Assembly: GCA_910585435.1 (NCBI GenBank)
Contig: CAJUEJ010000002.1
Location: forward strand, 88,165 to 152,164
Direction of reading: 5' to 3'
DNA from: an uncultured Hungatella sp.
Lineage (GTDB): Bacteria > Bacillota > Clostridia > Lachnospirales > Lachnospiraceae
Length of the DNA: 64,000 bases
Position 1 is the first letter of the stretch; every line of letters starts with the position of its first letter. The notes under the pieces are model-generated. The model searched no databases, had not been told where the DNA came from, and saw nothing but the letters and a program-made list of their open reading frames with translations. Position numbers and translations under genes: made by a program. Of this stretch, positions 8,795 to 17,550 are shown one piece after another.

Positions 8795-9220
8795 ATGAAA
8801 ACATTGAAGTACAGCAGGCAGAGGGAGATGATTAAAGCATGCCTTATGAATCGCCATGACCATCCTACTGCAGATACCTTATATATGAATATACGGGAAG
8901 AGTTTCCCAACATCAGTTTGGGAACTGTGTACCGAAACCTCAATCTTTTAGTGGATCTAGGGGAGATACGAAAGCTAAGCTGCGGCAATGGCCCTGACCG
9001 TTTTGACGCAGATATTCATCCTCACTACCATTTTGTATGCAGAAAGTGCGGGCAGGTTCAGGATTTGTCCATGGAAACCTCAGGACAGCTTAACACCAGC
9101 GCCCAGCAGCACTGCAGCGGCCGGATTGACAGCCATATCACCTATTTTTATGGCATCTGCGAAGCATGTATGACAGAACCCGGCGAGAAAACAGCCGGTA
9201 ACCGTTCCGATTCTCAATAG
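8795..9220 (+). CDS. Fur family transcriptional regulator, probably PerR-type
   Basis: A 141-residue protein: an N-terminal winged helix (SLGTVYRNLNLL is the recognition helix region) and a C-terminal dimerisation domain. A His-rich HPHYHF segment and two CxxC pairs (Cys82/85 and Cys122/125) form the structural zinc site seen in PerR and Fur. An AAGGAG ribosome binding site precedes the ATG. Placement directly upstream of rubrerythrin, with a shared operator, favours PerR (peroxide sensing by metal-catalysed His oxidation) over Fur or Zur. The subtype is inference. Confidence 0.85.
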   Translation: MKTLKYSRQREMIKACLMNRHDHPTADTLYMNIREEFPNISLGTVYRNLNLLVDLGEIRKLSCGNGPDRFDADIHPHYHFVCRKCGQVQDLSMETSGQLNTSAQQHCSGRIDSHITYFYGICEACMTEPGEKTAGNRSDSQ

Positions 9221-9295
9221 ACGCTGTTGTGCCAGCCAAAAAAGGTATGGCGAAAAAGTAATTCGCAAGTAATTGAAAAAAATATCGATTAGGTA

Positions 9296-9324
9296 TTGAC
9301 AAGTCTTTTATCCTGTGGTAGATT
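9296..9324 (+). promoter_or_regulatory. Promoter of the rubrerythrin gene
   Basis: TTGACA at 9296-9301, a 17-bp spacer and TAGATT at 9319-9324 give a near-consensus vegetative promoter. The operator at 9328-9346 lies immediately downstream, over the start site. Confidence 0.75.
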
Positions 9325-9327
9325 AAT

Positions 9328-9346
9328 ATCAGTAACAATTACTATT
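9328..9346 (-). promoter_or_regulatory. PerR/Fur-type operator in the rubrerythrin promoter
   Basis: Read on the minus strand the site is AATAGTAATTGTTACTGAT, differing from the site upstream of the fur-like gene at 4 of 19 positions. It starts 3 bp after the -10 box, so binding should block initiation. Conservation of both sequence and position at two neighbouring promoters is the main support. Confidence 0.6.
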
Positions 9347-9383
9347 ATTATTTCAAAATGAATATAAAAAGGAGATACTATCT

Positions 9384-9929
9384 ATGAAAAAATGGGTTTG
9401 TACAGTATGTGGTTATGTTTATGAAGGCGAGAATGCACCGGAGAAGTGCCCACAGTGTGGTGTTCCGGCTTCCAAGTTCAAAGAGCAGGCTTCTGAGGGC
9501 CTGGCTTGGGCATGCGAGCATGAGGTAGGCGTTGCTCAGGGTGTTTCTGAAGATATTCTGGCTGACCTGCGCGCAAACTTCGAGGGCGAGTGCTCTGAGG
9601 TTGGTATGTATCTGGCTATGGCAAGAGTTGCCCACAGAGAAGGATATCCTGAGATCGGCCTGTACTGGGAGAAGGCTGCCTACGAAGAGGCAGAGCATGC
9701 TGCCAAGTTTGCAGAGCTGTTAGGCGAGGTTGTTACCTCCTCCACCAAGAAGAACCTGGAGATGAGAGTTGCTGCCGAGAACGGCGCTACCGCCGGCAAG
9801 TTTGATCTGGCTAAGAGAGCCAAAGCAGCCAACCTGGATGCAATCCATGACACGGTTCATGAGATGGCCAAGGATGAGGCAAGACACGGCAAGGCATTTG
9901 AAGGACTTCTTAAGAGATATTTCGGCTAA
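9384..9929 (+). CDS. Reverse rubrerythrin (rubredoxin domain N-terminal)
   Basis: A 181-residue protein. Residues 1-35 are a rubredoxin domain with four iron-binding cysteines (Cys6, 9, 22, 25). The rest is a ferritin-like four-helix bundle with diiron ligands in EGECSEVGMY, EEAEHA and DEARHG segments. Classical rubrerythrins carry the rubredoxin part at the C-terminus; here the order is swapped as in the reverse rubrerythrins of anaerobic clostridia, which act as NADH-dependent peroxide reductases. It has its own strong promoter, a PerR-type operator and a downstream terminator, so it is probably monocistronic and peroxide-inducible. Confidence 0.93.
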   Translation: MKKWVCTVCGYVYEGENAPEKCPQCGVPASKFKEQASEGLAWACEHEVGVAQGVSEDILADLRANFEGECSEVGMYLAMARVAHREGYPEIGLYWEKAAYEEAEHAAKFAELLGEVVTSSTKKNLEMRVAAENGATAGKFDLAKRAKAANLDAIHDTVHEMAKDEARHGKAFEGLLKRYFG

Positions 9930-9963
9930 TCATAAAGCCAAATTTTTAAGGATTTTTGGGCTT

Positions 9964-9999
9964 AAGGGAATGAATCAGAAATGATTTGTTCCCTTTTTT
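9964..9999 (+). terminator. Rho-independent terminator after rubrerythrin
   Basis: AAGGGAATGAATCA pairs imperfectly with TGATTTGTTCCCTT around a GAAA loop and is followed by a run of six T. It ends the rubrerythrin transcript 35 bp after the stop codon. Confidence 0.85.
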
Positions 10000-10098
10000 G
10001 TGCAAGGATTGAGAGGAAAAATTTAAAGATAAGTCTTATAATAAGAAAGGAAGCTTTATGTCCACAGAGTAAAGCATATACGGATAAGGAGGTATCTC

Positions 10099-10950
10099 AT
10101 GGAATGGGTGGAAAGATTAAACCAAAGCATGAATTATATCGAGGAACACCTGGCAGGAGAAATTGACTATGAACAGCTTGGACGGATTGCCTGCTGCTCT
10201 GCTTATCATTATCAGAGAATGTTTACTTATATGGCAGGTATCACTCTGGCAGAGTATATCCGAAGAAGAAGAATGTCATTAGCAGCGGTAGACTTGCAGG
10301 GTGGAGATGAACGGATTATTGACATTGCAGAGAAGTATGGCTACCGTTCCCCCACTGCATTTAACAGAGCATTTCAGTCTTTTCATGGGGTAGCTCCCTC
10401 ATCCGTGAAAGGCGAAGGGGTATCTGTGAAATCTTTTTCCCCCATTGTGTTTAGAATTGCTGTGAAAGGAGCTACAGAAATGAATTACAGGATTGAAACA
10501 AGAGAAGCATTCCGCATTGTTGGTGTATCTGCACCGCTTGATAAGGAAATCGAAAATAATTTTATGGTTGTGCCTGAAATGTGGCAGAACGCCGCTATAA
10601 ATGGAACAATACAGAAATTGGCAGGAATGATGGATGCGCCGCCAATGGGGCTTTTAGGCGTGAGTGTCTGCAATGATGAAGAACAATGGAAATATTTTAT
10701 CGCCGTTTCCAGTACAAAAACAAGTGATACGTATGAAGAATATACGGTTCCTGCATCCACCTGGGCAATCTTTTCCGGAACAGGCACAAATCAGTCCATA
10801 CAGGAATTGGAGCAGCGGATTATAACAGAGTGGCTTCCAACCTCTGGATATGAATATGCCAACGCTCCCGATATTGAGGTTTACTTAAACCCAGACCCAC
10901 AGAACGCACAGTATGAGGTATGGATACCTGTAACAAAGAAAAAGGGATAA
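10099..10950 (+). CDS. AraC family regulator with GyrI-like effector-binding domain
   Basis: A 283-residue protein. Residues 5-105 form the double helix-turn-helix of AraC/XylS proteins (CSAYHYQRMFTYMAG, then IIDIAEKYGYRSPTAFNRAF). From about residue 125 it matches the GyrI-like small-molecule binding fold found in SoxS/Rob-type and multidrug-responsive regulators. AAGGAGG lies 7 nt before the ATG. It has no obvious target beside it; the downstream gene is convergent. The ligand is unknown. Confidence 0.88.
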   Translation: MEWVERLNQSMNYIEEHLAGEIDYEQLGRIACCSAYHYQRMFTYMAGITLAEYIRRRRMSLAAVDLQGGDERIIDIAEKYGYRSPTAFNRAFQSFHGVAPSSVKGEGVSVKSFSPIVFRIAVKGATEMNYRIETREAFRIVGVSAPLDKEIENNFMVVPEMWQNAAINGTIQKLAGMMDAPPMGLLGVSVCNDEEQWKYFIAVSSTKTSDTYEEYTVPASTWAIFSGTGTNQSIQELEQRIITEWLPTSGYEYANAPDIEVYLNPDPQNAQYEVWIPVTKKKG

Positions 10951-10955
10951 GGGAA

Positions 10956-10977
10956 GGGGGGTTACTGTAAACCCCCC
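10956..10977. terminator. GC-rich hairpin between converging genes
   Basis: GGGGGGTT and AACCCCCC form an 8-bp stem with a 6-nt loop, overlapping the glf stop codon. No clear T tract follows on either strand, so it may be a weak bidirectional terminator or only an mRNA 3'-end stabiliser. Confidence 0.35.
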
Positions 10978-12059
10978 GCCCTCAAAAGCGCCGATTCAAT
11001 CACCTTGTCCATGTCATAGTACTTATATTCTGCCAGACGCCCTCCGAAGATAACCCTGGCCTCTTTCGCTGCCAGTTGGGCGTATTTTTCATACAACTTC
11101 TGATTCTTCTCATCATTCACCGGATAATACGGCTCCATCCCTTCCTGCCAGTCTGCCGGATACTCTCTGGTAATCACAGTCTTCGGCTGTGTTCCGAACT
11201 CAAAGTGCTTGTGTTCAATGATCCTGGTAAAGGGAGTCTCCCTGTCTGTATAATTGACCACAGCCACTCCCTGATAATTTTCCTTGTCCAGAATCTCCGT
11301 CTCAAATCTCAGGCTTCTGTATTCCAGTTTTCCGTAGCAGTAGTCATAATAGGAATCAATGGTCCCTGTGTAAACCACTGTATCCCCCATGCCGGCATAC
11401 GTTTCCCGGTTCTTCAGGTAATCTGTACCGGTTTTTATATCGCATCCCTCAAACAGCTTCTGGATAATCACATTATACCCGCCTATGGGAATTCCCTGGT
11501 ACAGATCATTAAAATAATTATTGTCATACGTATACCGCACAGGGAGGCGCTTGATAATAAACGCAGGAAGATCCTTGCAGTCTCTTCCCCACTGCTTCTC
11601 CGTATATCCCTTTACCAGCTTCTCATACAGATCTGTCCCCACCAGGCTGATAGCCTGCTCTTCCAGGTTCCTGGGCTCTCCCACAATACCCGCCCTCTGC
11701 CTGGCGATAATCTCCCTGGCCTCCTCCGGTGTGGAGATCCCCCACATCTTTGAAAAGGTATTCATATTAAAGGGCATATTGTACATCTGGCCTTTATAGT
11801 TGGCTACAGGGCTGTTGGTGTAGCGGTTAAACTCAGCCAGCTCATTGACAAAATCCCACACCCTTCGGTTGCTGGTATGGAAGATATGGGCCCCGTATTT
11901 GTGGACATGAATCCCTTCCTGCTCTTCACAGTAAATATTGCCCCCTATATGGTCTCTCTTCTCAAGCACCAGACAGGTCTTCCCCTTTTTTCGGGCCAGA
12001 TAGGCCCAGACACCGGCGAAAAGGCCGCTGCCTGCGATCACATAATCATACTTTTTCAT
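10962..12059 (-). CDS. glf: UDP-galactopyranose mutase
   Basis: A 365-residue flavoenzyme that interconverts UDP-galactopyranose and UDP-galactofuranose, the donor for galactofuranose in surface glycans. The N-terminal FAD-binding motif is GSGLFAG followed by EKRDHIGGN. HKYGAHIFHTS and the late FGGRLAEYKYYDMD are characteristic of Glf. The ATG at 12059 follows AAGGGAG by 5 nt and gives the normal N-terminus. The start overlaps the end of the upstream GH13-like gene by 14 bp, so the two are probably translationally coupled. No galactofuranosyltransferase lies nearby. Confidence 0.95.
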   Translation of the reverse strand: MKKYDYVIAGSGLFAGVWAYLARKKGKTCLVLEKRDHIGGNIYCEEQEGIHVHKYGAHIFHTSNRRVWDFVNELAEFNRYTNSPVANYKGQMYNMPFNMNTFSKMWGISTPEEAREIIARQRAGIVGEPRNLEEQAISLVGTDLYEKLVKGYTEKQWGRDCKDLPAFIIKRLPVRYTYDNNYFNDLYQGIPIGGYNVIIQKLFEGCDIKTGTDYLKNRETYAGMGDTVVYTGTIDSYYDYCYGKLEYRSLRFETEILDKENYQGVAVVNYTDRETPFTRIIEHKHFEFGTQPKTVITREYPADWQEGMEPYYPVNDEKNQKLYEKYAQLAAKEARVIFGGRLAEYKYYDMDKVIESALLRAGGLQ

Positions 12060-13989
12060 CGCTACTCCCTTCATGAATCTTCCCGATCAGCACCACAACG
12101 GATCTGGCCTCCACCTGATACAGCATCTGATCCTCAAGCTCCGGTTCCTGCCCTTCTTTAAAAAAGTCCATGGCCTCCTGCCGGCCTGTATCCACCACCA
12201 GATGCCATTTTCTGTCTCTGGGTACTTTGGGCATCCCGAATTCGTGGGGCTCCCAGTGCATGTTGTACATCACCAGGAAATAATCGTCACACGTTTTGTC
12301 CGGCTTCTTTCCGTATTCCCCACAGTAAAGAATCCCCAGCTGCCGTCTGAAGCTCTCAAACTCCGGCCTCCACGCTTTCACGCCGTGGTATGAGATATCC
12401 GGGTTTCCGCACCCCAGCAGATCCATGCCTATGGCCTCTTTTCTCATATGAAATACCGGGTGGGCCTTCCGGAATGCAATACAGTTCTTTGTAAACTCAT
12501 ATAAATCGCGGTTGGTCTTAAGCAGCCTCCAGTTCAGCCAGGAAATCTGGTTGTCCTGGCAGTAAGAATTATTATTCCCTGATTTGGAGTTGCCAAACTC
12601 ATCTCCTGCCAGCAAAAGCGGTGTCCCCTGGCTTAAGAACAAAAGAAGCATGGCATTCCTAAGCTGCCTTTTGCGCAGCTCAACAATTTTCTTCTTCTTT
12701 GAGGGCCCCTCTGTGCCGCAGTTCCAGCTGAAATTGTAGTTGGTGCCATCCTGGTTGTTCTCCCTGTTGGCTTCATTATGCTTCCTGTCATAGGAAACCA
12801 TATCCATCATGGTAAATCCGTTGGTGTTGGCCATATAATTGATGACAGCGCACTTTTCCGGATTATTCCGGGTCCGGAAGGTCAGACGGTTTATCTGATC
12901 CTCATCCCCCTTTAAAAAGCGCCGCATATCCAGCATAAAACCGTCATTGTACTCTGCCAGGTGGCGCAGCTCTCCCTTGTCCACACCGTCCCAGCTTGTG
13001 GCAAACAATTTTGTCCTGCTCAGATAAGGATCCTGTCCTATGAGCCCAAGGGGCGCCTGCCCCACCAGATGAATTCCGTCCACATGGTATTCCTGTACCC
13101 AGAACCGCGCCACATCCAGCACAAAGGAAGGGGGCTCCGTTCCTTTAAAGTACAGCTCTATCACCAGCTCCATTCCATTTTTATGCAGTTCACGCACCAG
13201 GGTTTTCAGCTCACGAACCGGATTCTTCTTCCGCCCGGAGCTGTAGGACGCCTTAGGTGCAAAATAATATCCGTCTCCATATCCCCAGTAATTTATCAGT
13301 CCCGTAGGTATTTTTTCTGAAACAGGCCTCCCTGTCTGTCCGGCTGTCCTGCCGTCCAAAGCTGCCTTCACCTTATAAGGCATTCCGGCTGCCTTTTCAG
13401 CCACCATAATCTCCCCGAATTCCGTCACCGGCATCAGCTCCAGGGTGGTAACCCCCAGCTCCTTCAGATAAGGAATCTTGTCCGTCACCGCCCGGAATGT
13501 CCCTTTTTCCCGGACTCCGGAGGTGTCATGCTTTGTCAGGCCACGGACATGGGCGCGGTACATAATACATTCTTCATAAGGGATTTCAGGCAGTACATCT
13601 CCCTGCCAGTCAAATTTTTCTTCCTCTGCGGGAGTCCTTAAATGCCTGTGGATATTTTCCATATCCCCCCATGACTCCCATCCCAGAATTGAACGGCCAT
13701 AAGGGTCGGCCACAAGCTCCCCGTCCAATTCAAAACAATATTCCAGATTCACGGGAAACACCCCGTCTGACTCCAGCGTCAGATTCCACACATCCCCGAT
13801 TTTCGCTTTCTCATCCATGGCAAACTTCTGCCACGGAGCCTCTTCCCCCTTTTCAAACAACACAAGACTACAGGTCTTTCCTGCCCATTCCACAGACACA
13901 TGAAATCTTTTTCTAGTTACGGTAAGCCCCATGGGATATCTCCCATTTTCTTCTGTCACAACTCGTAAATGCTTCACTCTTACCTCCAC
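12046..13989 (-). CDS. GlgX-like GH13 homologue lacking catalytic residues (predicted pseudoenzyme)
   Basis: A 647-residue protein: an N-terminal beta-sandwich (about 1-130), a GH13 barrel and a C-terminal beta domain in the isoamylase/glycogen debranching arrangement. Family-typical parts are well kept (KHNEANRENNQDGTN, LLAGDEFGNS, NNNSYCQDNQISWLNW). Every active-site region is altered. The nucleophile position in VDGFRFD reads VDGIHLV (Val309, with His307 for Arg). The acid/base position in AEPWD reads ATSWD (Thr331). The HD pair reads TN (Thr389, Asn390). Region I NH is lost. I confirmed these codons in the DNA. Hydrolysis is not expected; glycan binding or a regulatory role is possible. 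Confidence 0.85.
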   Translation of the reverse strand: MEVRVKHLRVVTEENGRYPMGLTVTRKRFHVSVEWAGKTCSLVLFEKGEEAPWQKFAMDEKAKIGDVWNLTLESDGVFPVNLEYCFELDGELVADPYGRSILGWESWGDMENIHRHLRTPAEEEKFDWQGDVLPEIPYEECIMYRAHVRGLTKHDTSGVREKGTFRAVTDKIPYLKELGVTTLELMPVTEFGEIMVAEKAAGMPYKVKAALDGRTAGQTGRPVSEKIPTGLINYWGYGDGYYFAPKASYSSGRKKNPVRELKTLVRELHKNGMELVIELYFKGTEPPSFVLDVARFWVQEYHVDGIHLVGQAPLGLIGQDPYLSRTKLFATSWDGVDKGELRHLAEYNDGFMLDMRRFLKGDEDQINRLTFRTRNNPEKCAVINYMANTNGFTMMDMVSYDRKHNEANRENNQDGTNYNFSWNCGTEGPSKKKKIVELRKRQLRNAMLLLFLSQGTPLLLAGDEFGNSKSGNNNSYCQDNQISWLNWRLLKTNRDLYEFTKNCIAFRKAHPVFHMRKEAIGMDLLGCGNPDISYHGVKAWRPEFESFRRQLGILYCGEYGKKPDKTCDDYFLVMYNMHWEPHEFGMPKVPRDRKWHLVVDTGRQEAMDFFKEGQEPELEDQMLYQVEARSVVVLIGKIHEGSSDEKV

Positions 13990-14094
13990 GTCTCATCATG
14001 TACTCCATCCCCTCTCTTTAGCCTGCTTATACACCTGTTTCAGGCCCGGAGAGACTGTGAGAATACATTGCCGGCTGCAGCAGCCATTATCCCC

Positions 14095-15909
14095 TTACTG
14101 CTGCTTTTTGTTTTCTTCTGCAATCTTTTCAGCCAGGTCGTTTAAATACATCCACCGCTCCATCTTTTCCTCCAGAGCCGCCTCCCGGCATTCTTTCTCC
14201 TCCATCAGTTCCTTTAATTTTACAAAATCACTGGCGGCTGCCTCCATGCGCTTTTCTACATCCCCTATGGCTTCCTCCAGTGCCTCTATCTCACTCTCTA
14301 TCACTTCCCAGTCCTTCTGCTCCTGGTACGTAAACTTAAGCTTCTTCACGCTGCCCCAGGTCTTCCTGGAGGCTTTCTTCTCCTCCCTGGGCCGCGGGCC
14401 CGGCTCTGCCTCCTTTGCCTGCCCCGCTGTAAGCCTGGCCTGGTAATCCGTAAATCCGCCTTCGTACTGGGTCACCTTTCCCCCGCCCTCAAAAGCAAAG
14501 ATCCGTCTTACCACCCGGTCAAGAAAATACCGGTCATGGGATACGGCAATGACAATCCCCTGGAAGCTGTCCAGATAATCCTCCAGTATAGTCAGGGTCT
14601 GAATATCCAGATCATTGGTGGGCTCGTCTAAAAGCAGCACATTGGGAGCATCCATGAGAATCCTGAGCAGATAAAGCCTTCTCTTTTCCCCTCCGGACAG
14701 CCGGCTGACTGTGGTGTACTGGACGCTGGCAGGAAATAAAAAGCGTTCCAGCATCTGGGAAGCGCTGAGCTTTCCGTCCCTGGTCTTTACGTACTCCGCC
14801 ACATTGCGGATATAATCGATGACCTTCAGGCTTTCATCCATGTCCTCATTTTCCTGGGAAAAATATGCCAGCTTTACTGTCTGCCCCATCTGGATGGTAC
14901 CTCCGGCCGGCTTCTCCCATCCGGCAATCATCTTCATAAGCGTCGTCTTGCCGCTGCCGTTGGGGCCGATGATGCCGATACGGTCATTTTTCAAAAAAAT
15001 ATAAGAAAAATCTTTTATCAGCACATGAGATCCATAGGCCTTCTCCAGATTCTGGATCTCTACTGTGGTACGCCCCAGCCTGCTGGATAAAGACTCCAGC
15101 TCCACCTCCCTGTCAAACGCAGGCCCTTTCTGATCCCTTAAGGCCTCATATCTCTGAATATGGGCCTTCTGCTTGGTGGAACGGGCCCTGGCTCCCCGCT
15201 GCATCCATTCCAGCTCCACCTTGAGAATAGACTGCCTTTTCCTCTCCGATGCCAGAGCCATGTCCAGCCGCTCTGCCTTCAGCTTCAGATACCCTTCATA
15301 ATTGGCCTGATAGCTGTACAGCTTTCCTTTATCCAGCTCCACGATCCGGTTGGACACGCTGTCCAGAAAATACCGGTCATGGGTTACCATGAGAATGGCG
15401 CCCCGGAATCTGCCCAGATACTCCTCCAGCCAGTCTGCCATCTGGCTGTCTAAATGGTTGGTAGGCTCGTCCAACACCAGAATATCCGTGTCTGCCATCA
15501 GGGTGCTGACTAAAGCCACCCGTTTCCTTTGTCCTCCGGACAGGGTTTCCACCTTCTGGTCAAAGTCCTCCACACCTACTTTTGTCAGCATGGCCTTTGC
15601 CTGGCTCTCCATATCCCACAGATGAGGATGCCTCTCATTGTCCCGCAAGATACTTTCCATGATGGTATCCCCGGCCGTAAACTGAGGATTTTGAGGCAGA
15701 TACCGCACATCCAGGTTCCTTCCGTGAACCAGGGTGCCCGAATCCGGTGTCTCCAATCCCGCCACAATCTTCAAAAGGGTAGACTTTCCCGTTCCGTTGA
15801 TTCCGATAAGGCCTATTTTTTCACCTTCATTGATACTGAAATCCGTATCGTCAAACAGCAGCCGTTCTGTATAAGATTTTGTCAAATGCTCAATAGTCAC
15901 TAAATTCAT
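14095..15909 (-). CDS. ABC-F family ATPase, Uup-like
   Basis: A 604-residue protein with two ABC ATPase domains and no membrane segment. Walker A motifs are GINGTGKST and GPNGSGKTT; signatures are LSGGQRKRV and LSGGEKRRL; each domain has a DEPTN Walker B. The linker holds QRGARARSTKQKA, typical of Uup-type ABC-F proteins. The C-terminal 90 residues are a charged coiled coil, as in Uup. ABC-F proteins act on the ribosome rather than in transport. The start overlaps the exonuclease III stop by 4 bp. Confidence 0.9.
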   Translation of the reverse strand: MNLVTIEHLTKSYTERLLFDDTDFSINEGEKIGLIGINGTGKSTLLKIVAGLETPDSGTLVHGRNLDVRYLPQNPQFTAGDTIMESILRDNERHPHLWDMESQAKAMLTKVGVEDFDQKVETLSGGQRKRVALVSTLMADTDILVLDEPTNHLDSQMADWLEEYLGRFRGAILMVTHDRYFLDSVSNRIVELDKGKLYSYQANYEGYLKLKAERLDMALASERKRQSILKVELEWMQRGARARSTKQKAHIQRYEALRDQKGPAFDREVELESLSSRLGRTTVEIQNLEKAYGSHVLIKDFSYIFLKNDRIGIIGPNGSGKTTLMKMIAGWEKPAGGTIQMGQTVKLAYFSQENEDMDESLKVIDYIRNVAEYVKTRDGKLSASQMLERFLFPASVQYTTVSRLSGGEKRRLYLLRILMDAPNVLLLDEPTNDLDIQTLTILEDYLDSFQGIVIAVSHDRYFLDRVVRRIFAFEGGGKVTQYEGGFTDYQARLTAGQAKEAEPGPRPREEKKASRKTWGSVKKLKFTYQEQKDWEVIESEIEALEEAIGDVEKRMEAAASDFVKLKELMEEKECREAALEEKMERWMYLNDLAEKIAEENKKQQ

Positions 15910-16661
15910 GCTATCACCAGCTCCACCGGGCAGTGATCAGAGCCTGTAACCTCCGTATGGATCGCCGCGCCTGCCAGCCGGTCCTTTAAAGACTCAGACA
16001 CGCAGAAATAATCGATCCGCCACCCTGCATTCTTCTCTCTGGCTTTAAAACGGTAAGACCACCAGGAATACACCCCTTCCGTATCGGGATAAAAATACCG
16101 GTACGTATCCACAAAGCCGGCATTCAGAAGAGCAGTAAATTTGCCTCTCTCCTGGTCGGTAAAGCCGGCATTCTTCCTGTTGGTTTTCGGATTTTTCAGA
16201 TCAATCTCTTTGTGGGCCACATTTAAGTCCCCGCAGAAAATCACCGGCTTCTTTTTCTCCAGCCTCTTCAGATAGGAGAGAAATGCATCCTCCCATGTCA
16301 TGCGGTAGGGAAGCCTGGCAAGCTCATTCTGAGAATTAGGCGTATAGCAGGTCACCACATAGTACTCCTTAAATTCTGCCCCGATGACTCTCCCTTCATG
16401 GTCATGCTCCTCCACGCCGATCCCATAGGTCACTGAGATGGGCTCCTCCTTTGTAAAAATGGCGGTTCCGGAATATCCCTTTTTCTCCGCGTAATTCCAG
16501 TACTGATAATACCCCTCCAGAGGAAGTTCTATCTGCCCCTCTGAAAGCTTACTCTCCTGAATACAGAAAACATCTGCATCCGCCTGCCTGAAATATTCCA
16601 GAAAGCCTTTTTCCACACAGGCCCGAAGCCCGTTTACATTCCAGGATATCATCTTTTTCAT
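15906..16661 (-). CDS. xth: Exodeoxyribonuclease III (AP endonuclease)
   Basis: A 251-residue member of the exonuclease-endonuclease-phosphatase family. Catalytic motifs are SWNVNGLR, QESKL (metal-binding Glu), CGDLNVAHKEIDLKNPK and the terminal GSDHCPVEL. It cleaves DNA at abasic sites and removes 3' blocking groups in base excision repair. AAGGAG precedes the ATG at 16661; the longer frame to 16682 lacks family homology at its start. It lies inside the seven-gene operon between a dehydrogenase and an ABC-F gene. Confidence 0.93.
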   Translation of the reverse strand: MKKMISWNVNGLRACVEKGFLEYFRQADADVFCIQESKLSEGQIELPLEGYYQYWNYAEKKGYSGTAIFTKEEPISVTYGIGVEEHDHEGRVIGAEFKEYYVVTCYTPNSQNELARLPYRMTWEDAFLSYLKRLEKKKPVIFCGDLNVAHKEIDLKNPKTNRKNAGFTDQERGKFTALLNAGFVDTYRYFYPDTEGVYSWWSYRFKAREKNAGWRIDYFCVSESLKDRLAGAAIHTEVTGSDHCPVELVIA

Positions 16662-16675
16662 GGCTTTTGGTCTCC

Positions 16676-17539
16676 TTACCATTTATAATGCTTTATAAGG
16701 GACTGGGTTCCCAGGTCTCCCATCCCCTCCTCTTCCAGGCTCCTGCACATGGAAAGCACCTGCTTAAGAATGTTAAGCTCCACGTCCGCTGCCTCTGCCT
16801 CTTCATCCGCGATGGACATATCCTTGATAAAGTGCTTTAAAAAGAATCCCGGATTGAAATCATCCTTAAGTGCTTTGGACACCACGTTGTTCATCTGGGC
16901 GCTTCCCGCCGCGCCTGTGGATATGGCCTCAAAGCAGGCATCCACAGCGAGCCCTGTGTTTTTGGCGTACACAAACGCCTCACACGCTCCCGCCAGGGTT
17001 CCTGCAATGGCAATCTGGTTGCACATCTTGGTGTGCTGTCCGTTGCCTGCTTTTCCCATATAGTTAATGTTTTGGCCCATCGCCTGAAATACCGGCATAC
17101 AGGAATCAAAATCTTCTTTGTCCCCGCCTGCCAGAATTGTCAGGGTTCCCGCCTTTGCTCCGCTGTCTCCTCCAGTCACAGGCGCATCCATGGCATGAAG
17201 CCCTGCCTTCTTTGCCTCCTCATAGATGCGGACTGCCAGCCTGGGGCTGGTGGTAGTCATGTCAATGATGTAGGATCCGGCATCTGCATTGGCAATGATG
17301 CCCTTCTCTCCAAAATAAACCTCCTCCACATCTTTTGGGTAGCCTACGATGGTAATCACCGCATCCCTGCCTTTTGCACATTCTGCCACGTTCTGGCACC
17401 AGAGGGCTCCCTCTCCGATCACGTCCTCCACCTTGGCCTTTGTCCTGGTATAAATAGAAACCTCATATCCTGCTTTCATCAGGTTGCGGACCATGGATTT
17501 CCCCATAATCCCAACCCCTATAAATCCGATTTTCTTCAT
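16676..17539 (-). CDS. NAD(P)-dependent beta-hydroxyacid dehydrogenase (GarR/HIBADH-like)
   Basis: A 287-residue protein. The N-terminus MKKIGFIGVGIMGKSM is the dinucleotide-binding and family signature. DAPVTGGDSGAKAGTL and the GNGQHTKMCNQ segment with the catalytic Lys are kept. Such enzymes reduce tartronate semialdehyde or oxidise 3-hydroxyisobutyrate or similar acids; the substrate is not decidable. The ATG at 17539 has a GAGGA site 8 nt upstream. A GTG at 17554, overlapping the upstream stop, is a less likely alternative start. Confidence 0.88.
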   Translation of the reverse strand: MKKIGFIGVGIMGKSMVRNLMKAGYEVSIYTRTKAKVEDVIGEGALWCQNVAECAKGRDAVITIVGYPKDVEEVYFGEKGIIANADAGSYIIDMTTTSPRLAVRIYEEAKKAGLHAMDAPVTGGDSGAKAGTLTILAGGDKEDFDSCMPVFQAMGQNINYMGKAGNGQHTKMCNQIAIAGTLAGACEAFVYAKNTGLAVDACFEAISTGAAGSAQMNNVVSKALKDDFNPGFFLKHFIKDMSIADEEAEAADVELNILKQVLSMCRSLEEEGMGDLGTQSLIKHYKW

Positions 17540-17550
17540 CTGCCCCATCC

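Noticed and set aside
11076..11753. A 225-codon hydrophobic plus-strand frame opposite glf
   Set aside because: Antisense to the strongly supported UDP-galactopyranose mutase gene; hydrophobicity is a side effect of the opposite frame.
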